Assembly (NCBI GenBank): GCA_030673735.1
Contig: DAOVIK010000118.1
Coordinates: 1-5,925, forward strand
Origin: Anaerolineae bacterium
GTDB taxonomy: Bacteria > Chloroflexota > Anaerolineae > Anaerolineales > E44-bin32
Direction of reading: 5' to 3'
DNA length: 5,925 bases
Every line of letters begins with the position of its first letter. Within the stretch, counting starts at the first letter, position 1. Shown one piece after another: positions 1 to 5,925 of the stretch. A program made the position numbers and the translations under genes. Below the pieces are notes generated by a model, which had not been told where the DNA came from, did not search any database, and saw nothing but the letters and a program-made list of their open reading frames with translations.

Positions 1-1177
1 CGAGGCGCAAACCGAGGATCGTTCCTGCCTGGCGCAGCGCTGCTTGCGCATCGGCGACGTCGGTGCCGCTCAGGATGGCATCTGCCAGGCCTTCGAGAGC
101 CGCGAGCGCATTCGGCGTGTCCAGATCCTGGTCCAAGGCGGAGAAGAAGGCCTGCTGATGGGGTACGGAATCGATGCGTTTGCCGGAATTGCAGGCGAAC
201 GCCGCTGCCTGGCGCAGCTTATCGGCGAGCAGGGAAGCGGATTGAAGCTCGGAGAGATCACAAATCCAGGGCTCGCGGTAATGATGCTGGGCCATGTAAA
301 GACGGAGAGTATCGGGCGACCACTCGCGGAGAAGATCGTCGACCATCACCAGGTTGCCCAGTGATTTGCTCATCTTCTCGCCTTCGTGCCGCACCATGGC
401 CACGTGCAACCAGAAGCGGACGAAGGGCTTGCCAGGAGTGATCGGTTCGAACTGGGCGATCTCGCTCTCGTGATGGGGAAAGATCAGATCCTCGCCCCCT
501 GAATGGATGTCAACCGGCATCTGCAGGTACTGGCTGGCCAGCGTGGAACACTCGATGTGCCAGCCGGGGCGGCCGGGACCCCACGGGCTGTCCCAAGCGG
601 GTTCGCCGGGGTTCTGAGCCTGCCAGAGCACGAAGTCGAGCGGATCGCGCTTGTTGGGATCATCGGGGATGTTGCCGCGCTCGTTGGCGATGGGCAGCAT
701 TTCAGCGCGCGGCAGACAACTTAGCTTGCCGTATTCGGGCCAAGCGTTCAGATCGAAGTACACGCTGCCGGCAACGTGATAGGCCACGCCGGCCTCAAGC
801 AAGTCCTCAACGCTGGCGATGATCTCAGCGATCACGTCGGTGGCGCGAGGGAAATGATCCGGCGGGAGGACGTTGAGGGCGATCATGTCATGGATGAAAT
901 GCGCCGTCCAGCGGTTGCCGACCTCAAGCCAGTCGCCCTCCTCCTCGGCGGCCCTGCGAAGGATGTCGTCATCGATGTCGGTGACGTTCTGCACGTAGCG
1001 GACTTTGTGTCCCATGTGCTCCAAGTAGCGAATCAGGATGTCGACGGTCGTGTAGGAGAAGGCGTGGCCGAGATGGGTAGTGTCGTAGGGCGTTATGCCG
1101 CAGACATAGATGCCCACTTCCTCGCCAGCAGGCGTGAAGGGCTTCACTTGGCGCGCTTGGCTGTCGTACAGGTTCAC
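1..1177 (-). CDS. cysS: Cysteinyl-tRNA synthetase, 3' end cut by window edge
   Basis: Cytoplasmic class I aminoacyl-tRNA synthetase that charges tRNA-Cys with cysteine using ATP. The frame stays open from the start to the left edge, giving 392 complete codons; bacterial CysRS is usually about 460-500 residues, so only the anticodon-binding C-terminal part is missing. Visible motifs: N-terminus MNLYDSQARQVKPF; HLGH (the HIGH motif) at 35-38; KMSKS at 268-272; and the four zinc ligands that recognise cysteine, C26 (YVCG), C210 (HIECS), H235 and E239 (FPHHESE). Their spacing is nearly identical to the E. coli enzyme. The start is GTG, chosen because MNLYDS is the conserved N-terminus and AAGGAAG lies 4 nt upstream; an ATG 16 nt upstream is out of frame. 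It lies 73 nt after the ATPase stop, with no clear terminator between, so it may be partly co-transcribed. Nothing suggests damage. Identification is very secure. Confidence 0.97.
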   Translation of the reverse strand, partial: MNLYDSQARQVKPFTPAGEEVGIYVCGITPYDTTHLGHAFSYTTVDILIRYLEHMGHKVRYVQNVTDIDDDILRRAAEEEGDWLEVGNRWTAHFIHDMIALNVLPPDHFPRATDVIAEIIASVEDLLEAGVAYHVAGSVYFDLNAWPEYGKLSCLPRAEMLPIANERGNIPDDPNKRDPLDFVLWQAQNPGEPAWDSPWGPGRPGWHIECSTLASQYLQMPVDIHSGGEDLIFPHHESEIAQFEPITPGKPFVRFWLHVAMVRHEGEKMSKSLGNLVMVDDLLREWSPDTLRLYMAQHHYREPWICDLSELQSASLLADKLRQAAAFACNSGKRIDSVPHQQAFFSALDQDLDTPNALAALEGLADAILSGTDVADAQAALRQAGTILGLRL

Positions 1178-1181
1178 GCAT

Positions 1182-1188
1182 CTTCCTT
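1182..1188 (-). promoter_or_regulatory. Ribosome binding site of cysS (sets the GTG start)
   Basis: AAGGAAG on the minus strand ends 4 nt before the GTG at 1177. It supports this GTG over the nearby out-of-frame ATG codons at 1193 and 1181, whose reading frame matches no CysRS sequence. Confidence 0.7.
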
Positions 1189-1250
1189 TTCATCGTTCAA
1201 ACGGAACGGAAAGCTGGTAGATATCGCTTCCCGCCATCCGGGATAGCTTA

Positions 1251-3590
1251 TCACACCCCGCGATGGCCGAGAAGGCGCAAGGCGTTGAGAACCACCAGCA
1301 CGGTGCTTCCCTCATGCAGCAGGATCGCCAGCCCGATTCCCGCCAAGCCACTGAGCGCCAGCGCTACCAGCACACCAATCACACCCAGGGATATAACCAG
1401 ATTCTGGTTGATGATGGCGCGTGTACCGCGGCCCAAGCTGACGGCGAACGGAAGCTTCGATAGATCATCGGCCATCAGGGCCACATCGGCGCTCTCAAGC
1501 GCGACATCCGTGCCCGCGCAGCCCATGGCAATGCCCACCGTCGCTGCGGCCAGCGCGGGGGCGTCGTTCACGCCATCACCCACCATGGCGACAATCCCGT
1601 GCTCTCTAACAAGCTCGGTCACTGCTTCCAACTTGGTCTCCGGCAGCAGTCCCGCACGATAGTCGTCGATACCCAGTTGCCCTGCAACTGAAGCTGCAAC
1701 CATCTCATTATCGCCAGTCAACATGACTTGCTGACGCAAACCCTGCGCTCTCAGATTCTCCAGCGCCAGGCGGGCATCGGCGCGCACGCCGTCGGCCACA
1801 GCAATCATGCCGACCGGCGTTTCCCCCCGGACAATGAACATGACCGTCTTGCCTTGCCGCTCTTGTTTCTGGGCATTCGCCACTAGAGAAGGAGTCAGAG
1901 TGAGGTCGTGTTCATCGAGGAGGTTTCGGCCGCCCACCAGGATGCTGGATCCATCCACCTCCGCCTCGACGCCCAGTCCGGCGTGTGCCGACGCACCGCT
2001 CACTGCCGGTAGGGGTAGGTTCAAGGATTGCGCTTGGCGCAGGACGGCCTGTGCCAGTGGATGCGAGGAACGCGCCTCGACCGCGGCGGCCAAGGTTAGG
2101 ACCTGCTCCTGTGTCCACGGCTCCACGGCGATCACATCCGTCACCTGCGGCTTGCCTTGGGTCAGCGTTCCGGTCTTGTCGAAGGCGATGGCCTTGAGCT
2201 GCCCGAGATTCTCCAGATGCAATCCTCCCTTGAGCAGCACGCCGTTGCGCGCCGCCTGGGCAACGCCAGCCAGGATGGCCGAGGGAGTGCCCAGCGCAAG
2301 CGCACAGGGCGAGGCAGCAACCAGCAATGTCATCGATCGCACGAAGGCATCCGCCAGCGGCACGCCGATAAGAGGCAAGAGGAGCAGCACCAGCACCGCG
2401 ACCCCCAGAACCGCCGGCACGAAGATGCGCGTCACGCGCTCAGCCCAGCGCTGCGTAGGAGATTTCTGCGCCTGAGCGCGTTCGACGAGCTGCTGCACAC
2501 GCGCCAGCGTGCTGTCGCGTGCGAGCTTCTCCACACGCAACTCTAATGCTCCTTCACCGTTCAAGGTTCCGGCAAAGACGTGATCCTGGGGTTGCTTCTC
2601 CACCGGAAGTGATTCGCCCGTAACCGGGGCCTGGTTCACTAATGACTGCCCGGCGAGCACTTCCCCATCGACGGGGATACGCTCACCCGGTCGCACGATG
2701 ACCACCTCGCCAATCTGGAGGTCATCGACCGGGACGCTGATTTCCTTACCTTCCCGGTGAGCGATAGCGGTCTTAGGCGCCAGGTCGGCGAGCGAGCGAA
2801 TAGCCTTGCGCGCTCTGTCTAGAGCCCGTTCTTCTAGTGCGTGGCCAATGCTGAAGAGGAAGAGCAGCAGTGCGCCTTCTGCCACCAATCCAAGGACCGC
2901 GGCTCCGAGGGCGGCAACCACCATAAGCAGATCGGTGTCCACCTGCCGGGCGCGCAGCTTGTACAGTGCATGGCGTAGCGGGGCGTAGCCTCCGAGGAGG
3001 TAGGCTCCGGCATACATTCCCATACTGACTGGAAGCGGGAAGGCCAGAAAGCGCTCGCCCAACCACCCGAACAGCAACAGGAGCCCTGCTCCGATCCCGA
3101 AGAGGAGTTCACGGTTTTCGCGGAGCCAGCTGCGAGCACCTTCTTCGGGCACCCGGTAGCCCAACTGCGCTATGCGTCGCTCGATGGCTCGCCGATTGGT
3201 AGCGTAGGAGTCGTATTCCACGAACATGCTCTGAGAAGCGTAATTGACACTGACGGCTAGGACGCCTTGCATACGAGCCAGGCTGTGCTCCAGCACCAGG
3301 GCGCAGTCGGAGCAATCCATGTCCTCAACGTGGATCACATCATGCCGGTATCGATTGGTGATGTCCGCACCGGCTCGGCGCGCCATGCGGCGCACGTCGT
3401 CGATCGACACCAGCTCCGGATCGTAGTGCACGCAGAGTTGAATAGGCTCTGCATCACGCCGCAGATGTGCACGGAGGATTCCCTTCCGGCTGCCCAGCGC
3501 TGTCTCAAGCCGCTCCAGGCATGCGTCCTCGCCGCCGTCTACTCCGGGCAGCAGCAGGGGGATCTCAAGCTCGAGGGTCTTCTCTTGCAT
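1251..3590 (-). CDS. P1B-4-type heavy-metal exporting ATPase (Co/Zn/Fe-type)
   Basis: Inner-membrane ATP-driven efflux pump, 779 residues. In order: residues 1-80 look like a degenerate HMA fold without CxxC; 85-147 is an HMA domain with MDCSDC (C93, C96); two helices about 162-182 and 189-208 and a hydrophobic pair at 220-250; actuator domain with TGES at 324-327; helices about 387-440 carrying SPC at 427-429; DKTGT at 471-475 with phosphorylated D471; SSHP at 508-511; GDGVNDAP at 671-678; two final helices with HEGST at 759-763. SPC instead of CPC, plus the HEG[G/S]T motif in the last helix, mark the P1B-4 subclass (CoaT, CzcP and PfeT relatives), which exports Co(II), Zn(II) or Fe(II) rather than Cu(I). 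The ATG has GAGAGG 4 nt upstream. It follows the metal-sensing repressor by 24 nt, so the two form one operon induced by metal. All catalytic residues are present. The exact metal cannot be read from sequence. Confidence 0.95.
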   Translation of the reverse strand: MQEKTLELEIPLLLPGVDGGEDACLERLETALGSRKGILRAHLRRDAEPIQLCVHYDPELVSIDDVRRMARRAGADITNRYRHDVIHVEDMDCSDCALVLEHSLARMQGVLAVSVNYASQSMFVEYDSYATNRRAIERRIAQLGYRVPEEGARSWLRENRELLFGIGAGLLLLFGWLGERFLAFPLPVSMGMYAGAYLLGGYAPLRHALYKLRARQVDTDLLMVVAALGAAVLGLVAEGALLLFLFSIGHALEERALDRARKAIRSLADLAPKTAIAHREGKEISVPVDDLQIGEVVIVRPGERIPVDGEVLAGQSLVNQAPVTGESLPVEKQPQDHVFAGTLNGEGALELRVEKLARDSTLARVQQLVERAQAQKSPTQRWAERVTRIFVPAVLGVAVLVLLLLPLIGVPLADAFVRSMTLLVAASPCALALGTPSAILAGVAQAARNGVLLKGGLHLENLGQLKAIAFDKTGTLTQGKPQVTDVIAVEPWTQEQVLTLAAAVEARSSHPLAQAVLRQAQSLNLPLPAVSGASAHAGLGVEAEVDGSSILVGGRNLLDEHDLTLTPSLVANAQKQERQGKTVMFIVRGETPVGMIAVADGVRADARLALENLRAQGLRQQVMLTGDNEMVAASVAGQLGIDDYRAGLLPETKLEAVTELVREHGIVAMVGDGVNDAPALAAATVGIAMGCAGTDVALESADVALMADDLSKLPFAVSLGRGTRAIINQNLVISLGVIGVLVALALSGLAGIGLAILLHEGSTVLVVLNALRLLGHRGV

Positions 3591-3614
3591 ACATCCTCTC
3601 CAAAGGGTGCAGCC

Positions 3615-3914
3615 TCAGCCGTGCAGGACGTGATCCAGGCCGCGCTGGAACAGGTCGACGATGTGTTCATCGTCCAGGCAGTAGTAGACTTGGCGCCCCT
3701 GTTTGCGGGGACGCACGAGGCGCATCTGCCGCAGGCCGCGCAGTTGATGCGAAACGGCTGATTCGCTGATTCCCACAGCCTCCGCCAGCGAACCGACATT
3801 GCGTTCGCCTTCGGCCAAGACCGAAATGATGCGCACGCGGCTGGTATCGCTCAAAGCGCCGAAGAGTTCCGCCACCAGAGCAGCGGTGCCCTCGTCCAAC
3901 AACTGGGCTGACAT
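3615..3914 (-). CDS. ArsR/SmtB-family metal-sensing repressor (CzrA-like alpha-5 site)
   Basis: Small winged-helix dimeric repressor, 99 residues, expected to bind the adjacent operator until metal displaces it. Helix-turn-helix at about 40-65 (VGSLAEAVGISESAVSHQLR), followed by the wing with RKQGRQVYY, very close to cyanobacterial SmtB. The last helix holds D82-x-H84, then H95-x2-H98, the exact spacing of the alpha-5 Zn(II)/Co(II) site of CzrA and SmtB. The alpha-3N cysteine site of CadC/ArsR is absent: valine replaces the helix cysteine and the N-terminus has none. The protein ends one residue after H98, so a C-terminal extension like that of NmtR is absent. Start: GTG at 3917 directly precedes ATG at 3914. 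AAGGGG lies 6 nt from the ATG and only 3 nt from the GTG, so I chose the ATG; the alternative adds one residue. First gene of the operon with the P1B-4 ATPase and probably autoregulated. Confidence 0.95.
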   Translation of the reverse strand: MSAQLLDEGTAALVAELFGALSDTSRVRIISVLAEGERNVGSLAEAVGISESAVSHQLRGLRQMRLVRPRKQGRQVYYCLDDEHIVDLFQRGLDHVLHG

Positions 3915-3937
3915 CACAATCCCCTTTCTATTGCTGT

Positions 3938-3961
3938 ATATCTGAGCATCTGTTCAGATAT
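3938..3961. promoter_or_regulatory. SmtB/CzrA-type operator palindrome
   Basis: Plus-strand arms ATATCTGAGCA and TGTTCAGATAT are separated by TC. The inverted repeat is 11-2-11 with one mismatch, and two of the next three outer pairs also match. The core TGAGCA-N2-TGTTCA closely resembles the known SmtB-family 12-2-12 operators (TGAACA-N2-TGTTCA type). It starts 7 nt downstream of the -10 hexamer, covering the expected transcription start of the repressor gene, so bound repressor should block RNA polymerase. Confidence 0.88.
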
Positions 3962-3967
3962 GCATGT

Positions 3968-3996
3968 ATTGTAGGGGAGATCCGGGAGGTTGTCAA
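3968..3996 (-). promoter_or_regulatory. Sigma-70 promoter of the repressor-ATPase operon
   Basis: On the minus strand TTGACA (3996-3991) is a perfect -35 box, followed by a 17-nt spacer and TACAAT (3973-3968), one base from the -10 consensus. Transcription should begin near 3961, at the edge of the operator palindrome, leaving a leader of about 47 nt before the repressor ATG. The -35 box sits only 4 nt beyond the stop codon of the upstream Lgt-like gene. Confidence 0.85.
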
Positions 3997-4000
3997 TATC

Positions 4001-4750
4001 CTAGGATTGCGGTGCAGGAGAGGATTCCTCACGCTTGGCAAGCACATGCAGCGCCACCAGCGCGAGCATCAAGATCGCCAAGCTCACCAACTGGGCCAAA
4101 CGCAGACCACCCAGCACGATCGCGCTGTCGCCGCGAAAGGCCTCCAAGATCAAGCGCCCCGCGGCGGCAAGCGACAACCAACTCAAGAAGAGAAACCCGG
4201 TGAAAGCACTCCGGGAGCTAAGCCACCAAATCAGGCCAAAGACTATCGCTGCCAACAGGATCTCGTAGACCTGCGCGGGATGGCGCATTGCATCCCACAG
4301 CTCAATCGCCCAGGGAACTTGCGTCACCGCACCGTAGGCATCTCCGCTGGAGAGGTGCGCCAATCCAACGAAAACGGCGAAGAGGGAAAGCCCCGGAGCG
4401 AGTACGTCCAGCGTGGGCCGCAACGGCAGACGCTTGCGCTGAGCGTAGATCAAAGCCACGATCCCGGCGGAGACGGCGCCCTCCAACGGCGCCAGCGCGT
4501 CGGGATTGAGGGAGATGAGGGCCAGCGGATTCTTTAGGTAGACATCAAAATAGCCCAGCGCGTATCCAAGACGGGCGCCCAGCAGGCCGCCTATAAGCGC
4601 ATAGAAGATCAAGCTGTTCACGACAGCGCCCGACACGCCTCGGCGTGGGGCTTCACGGTCGACCAGAAACGTCGCCAACCACAAGCCGACGATCAACAAC
4701 AGCCCGGGCAGCCTCAAGGCCAGCGAACCGATCTGCAGCACGGGAAACAT
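4001..4750 (-). CDS. Degenerate Lgt-family membrane protein (probably not an active transferase)
   Basis: Polytopic inner-membrane protein of 249 residues, about seven helices. Family features: MFPVLQIGSLAL at the N-terminus; GGLLGARLGYAL at 54-65; RHPAQVYE at 156-163; GRLILEAFRGD at 198-208. These match prolipoprotein diacylglyceryl transferase, which transfers diacylglycerol from phosphatidylglycerol to lipobox cysteines. However, positions reported as essential in E. coli Lgt are changed by my alignment: Y26 to P15, H103 to E90, R143 to G129 and N146 to H132. The GRxGNFxNGE signature reads GLAHLSSGDA, so E151 is D137. The protein has no cysteine, so it cannot itself relay thiol electrons as DsbD/CcdA does. 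The start ATG shares one base with the stop of the upstream thioredoxin gene (TGATG), implying translational coupling and a joint function. The family assignment is solid, but the activity is unknown. It may be a paralogue specialised for the thioredoxin partner or for lipid binding. Confidence 0.85.
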   Translation of the reverse strand: MFPVLQIGSLALRLPGLLLIVGLWLATFLVDREAPRRGVSGAVVNSLIFYALIGGLLGARLGYALGYFDVYLKNPLALISLNPDALAPLEGAVSAGIVALIYAQRKRLPLRPTLDVLAPGLSLFAVFVGLAHLSSGDAYGAVTQVPWAIELWDAMRHPAQVYEILLAAIVFGLIWWLSSRSAFTGFLFLSWLSLAAAGRLILEAFRGDSAIVLGGLRLAQLVSLAILMLALVALHVLAKREESSPAPQS

Positions 4751-5325
4751 CAGGGCATCTCGTCCATGAGGCTCTCCACCGCAACCTGGAGAGTCGCCTC
4801 GCTCATCGGGCCGCCGAGCACCACCTGCCGGATCACACCATGGCGATCGATGAAGAACGTAGACGGCAGGGCGCGCAGCTGATAAAGCCGCGACACATCG
4901 CCGCTGCGGTCCAGCGGCACGAGGAAAGTCAACCCCAGTTCATCCACGAAATCTTGCGCCGCACCTGCGCTGTCCTGGAAGGTGGAGTTGACGGCCAGGA
5001 TCTCAAGGCCTCGTTCATGGTTATCCTCGTATAGGCGCTGCAGTGCTGGCATCTCTGCGCGGCATGGCGGGCACCAGGAGGCCCATAAATTCACGATGAC
5101 CACCCTTCCCCGTAGATCCGATAGCGTCACTTCTCCGCCCTGCATCAATTCCAGCGTGAAATCCGGCGCGGCAAAGCCCTCGAGAGGGCTGGATATTTCA
5201 CCAGATGGCGTGGCTGACGCCGGAACAGCCGAGAGCCATATCCAGGCTGCTCCAATGATGAACACCGCTCCCATCAGGATCGCCCAGCGCTTTCTATCAC
5301 CCATCATCTCGAGCAAATGCTCCAT
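4750..5325 (-). CDS. TlpA/ResA-type membrane-anchored thioredoxin-like protein
   Basis: Extracytoplasmic thiol-disulfide oxidoreductase, 191 residues. A hydrophobic segment at about 14-34 acts as signal anchor; PASA at 35-38 could also be a signal-peptidase site. No lipobox cysteine is present. The redoxin domain runs from about 50 (FAAPDFTL at 51-58) with WCPPC at 84-88, the only two cysteines of the protein (C85, C88), and the cis-proline in ALPSTFFID (P154). This is the TlpA/ResA/CcmG type, which typically reduces disulfides of exported proteins such as apocytochrome c or metallochaperones. The ATG at 5325 (MEHLLEMM) is chosen because GAGG lies 8 nt upstream. A longer reading to 5403 would overlap cbiO by 68 nt and adds a non-signal-like N-terminus. 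It is followed by the Lgt-like gene with a one-base overlap and preceded by cbiO 10 nt upstream, so it is the middle gene of an operon. The function class is secure; the substrate is unknown. Confidence 0.93.
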   Translation of the reverse strand: MEHLLEMMGDRKRWAILMGAVFIIGAAWIWLSAVPASATPSGEISSPLEGFAAPDFTLELMQGGEVTLSDLRGRVVIVNLWASWCPPCRAEMPALQRLYEDNHERGLEILAVNSTFQDSAGAAQDFVDELGLTFLVPLDRSGDVSRLYQLRALPSTFFIDRHGVIRQVVLGGPMSEATLQVAVESLMDEMP

Positions 5326-5333
5326 TGTGCAAA

Positions 5334-5337
5334 CCTC
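5334..5337 (-). promoter_or_regulatory. Ribosome binding site of the thioredoxin gene, overlapping the cbiO stop codon
   Basis: Minus-strand TGAGG merges the TGA stop of cbiO (5338-5336) with the GAGG Shine-Dalgarno (5337-5334), 8 nt before the ATG at 5325. This arrangement suits translational coupling and argues against the longer start at 5403. Confidence 0.65.
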
Positions 5338-5925
5338 AGGGAGCTTCGAGCCCGTGCGCTTCGAGCAGCGCACTATCAGCCATGATCTCGTCCGTGAGAC
5401 CATCGGCCACCACTCGACCTTCGTCGATGACCACGGTCCGCTCGAAACTCTCCGCTACAAGTCCCATGTCATGCGTGGACACCAGCATGGTCTGCGGCAG
5501 CTCACGCAGGAGATTGATCAGGCCCCGGCGCGTGCGCGGATCGAGCCCTGCAGTTGGCTCATCGAGCACTAGGATCTCAGGATCCATCGCCAGAACCGTA
5601 GCAATGGCCACGCGCTTCTTCTCTCCTCCGCTCAGATGATGCGGCACCCGGCGTTCGGCACCTCGCATCCCCACCGCACCCAGCGAGTTCACTACCCGCT
5701 GCTCCACTTCATCCTCGGCCAGTCCCATGTAGAGCGGACCGAAGGCGACGTCGTCAAACACGGTTGGTGAGAATAACTGATCGTCCGGGTCCTGGAACAC
5801 CAAGCCCACCGCGGCACGCACGTTGCCCAGGTTTTCATCATTGACGTGTTGCCCGCAGACAAGAACCTCACCATCCCCGCGGAGGACTCCGTTCAAGTGC
5901 AGGAGCAGCGTGGATTTCCCGGCTC
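5336..5925 (-). CDS. cbiO: Energy-coupling-factor / cobalt-type ABC importer ATPase (CbiO/EcfA), 5' end cut by window edge
   Basis: Cytoplasmic ATP-hydrolysing subunit of an ECF-type importer, working with a T component (CbiQ/EcfT) and a substrate-binding membrane subunit. 195 complete residues are visible. The first codons at the right edge read AGKSTLLLHLNG, so the window cuts inside Walker A (G-A-GKST), and about 35-45 N-terminal residues are missing. Then come the Q-loop FQDPDDQLF, typical of the CbiO/EcfA group, the signature LSGGEKKRVAIA, Walker B ILVLDEPTAGLD and the H-loop STHD. The C-terminus ending LLEAHGLEAP resembles CbiO of cobalt/nickel systems more than vitamin ECF ATPases. A TTG at 5896 could be read as a start but lies inside the conserved domain and would remove Walker A. 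The downstream thioredoxin gene begins 10 nt after the stop, so they are co-transcribed. The family is certain; the cobalt/nickel substrate is an inference, since the partner subunits are outside the window. Confidence 0.93.
   Translation of the reverse strand, partial: AGKSTLLLHLNGVLRGDGEVLVCGQHVNDENLGNVRAAVGLVFQDPDDQLFSPTVFDDVAFGPLYMGLAEDEVEQRVVNSLGAVGMRGAERRVPHHLSGGEKKRVAIATVLAMDPEILVLDEPTAGLDPRTRRGLINLLRELPQTMLVSTHDMGLVAESFERTVVIDEGRVVADGLTDEIMADSALLEAHGLEAP

Noticed and set aside
1..1177. cysS as a truncated pseudogene.
   Set aside because: The frame is open to the window edge with all motifs intact; the missing end is explained by the window boundary.
969..1193. A 74-codon minus-strand reading frame starting with ATG 16 nt before the cysS start.
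   Set aside because: It overlaps cysS out of frame, has no Shine-Dalgarno of its own, and its protein is Arg/His-rich low-complexity sequence unlike any known family.
1178..1250. Possible terminator or cysteine T-box leader between the ATPase and cysS.
   Set aside because: The only stems are short (CCCG/CGGG with a 5-nt loop; AAGCT/AGCTT with a long loop) with no T-run, and 73 nt is too short for a T-box leader. No convincing cysS promoter was found either.
1251..3590. Copper-type (CopA) or cadmium-type assignment for the ATPase.
   Set aside because: The helix motif is SPC rather than CPC, and the last helix carries HEGST, which is diagnostic of the P1B-4 class.
776..3761. Several long plus-strand open frames opposite cysS, the ATPase and the repressor (776-1246, 1807-2475, 3267-3761).
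   Set aside because: They are antisense to conserved genes, have compositions expected from the GC-rich third positions of the real genes, and show no recognisable domains.
5326..5403. Longer start for the thioredoxin-like protein at 5403.
   Set aside because: The extra 26 residues lie within the cbiO C-terminus in another frame, lack a signal-like character, and the start at 5325 has a properly spaced Shine-Dalgarno.

Overview
All six genes in this window lie on the minus strand, so transcription runs right to left. The base composition is fairly GC-rich and codons favour G or C in third position. The layout is a bacterial chromosome with tightly packed operons and standard Shine-Dalgarno sites. 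A thermophilic or environmental bacterium of the Chloroflexota type would fit the gene styles, but this is a weak inference. No rRNA, tRNA, CRISPR array or insertion sequence is visible.

Right end to 4001, in transcription order: the C-terminal part of a CbiO/EcfA-type ATPase of an energy-coupling-factor (probably cobalt/nickel) importer; a membrane-anchored TlpA/ResA-type thioredoxin with a WCPPC site; and a polytopic membrane protein of the Lgt (prolipoprotein diacylglyceryl transferase) fold that has lost several residues considered essential in true Lgt. The three are closely coupled. The thioredoxin's Shine-Dalgarno overlaps the cbiO stop codon, and the Lgt-like start overlaps the thioredoxin stop (TGATG).

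4000 to 1251: a self-contained metal-resistance operon. A near-consensus sigma-70 promoter (TTGACA, 17 bp, TACAAT) is followed directly by a near-perfect 11-2-11 palindrome of the SmtB/CzrA operator type. Next come an ArsR/SmtB repressor carrying a complete alpha-5 metal site (D-x-H-x10-H-x2-H) and, 24 nt on, a P1B-4-type metal-exporting ATPase (SPC and HEGST motifs). The model is that Zn(II) or Co(II) binds the repressor, releases the operator and induces the exporter.

1177 to the left edge: cysteinyl-tRNA synthetase (cysS), cut by the window, with its catalytic and zinc-binding motifs intact.

Taken together, a metal-importer ATPase and a metal-efflux operon sit head-to-tail, separated by a thiol-redox protein and its Lgt-like partner. 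The most unusual element is that TlpA-like/degenerate-Lgt pair. The best-supported regulatory reading is the promoter/operator/sensor/exporter unit.
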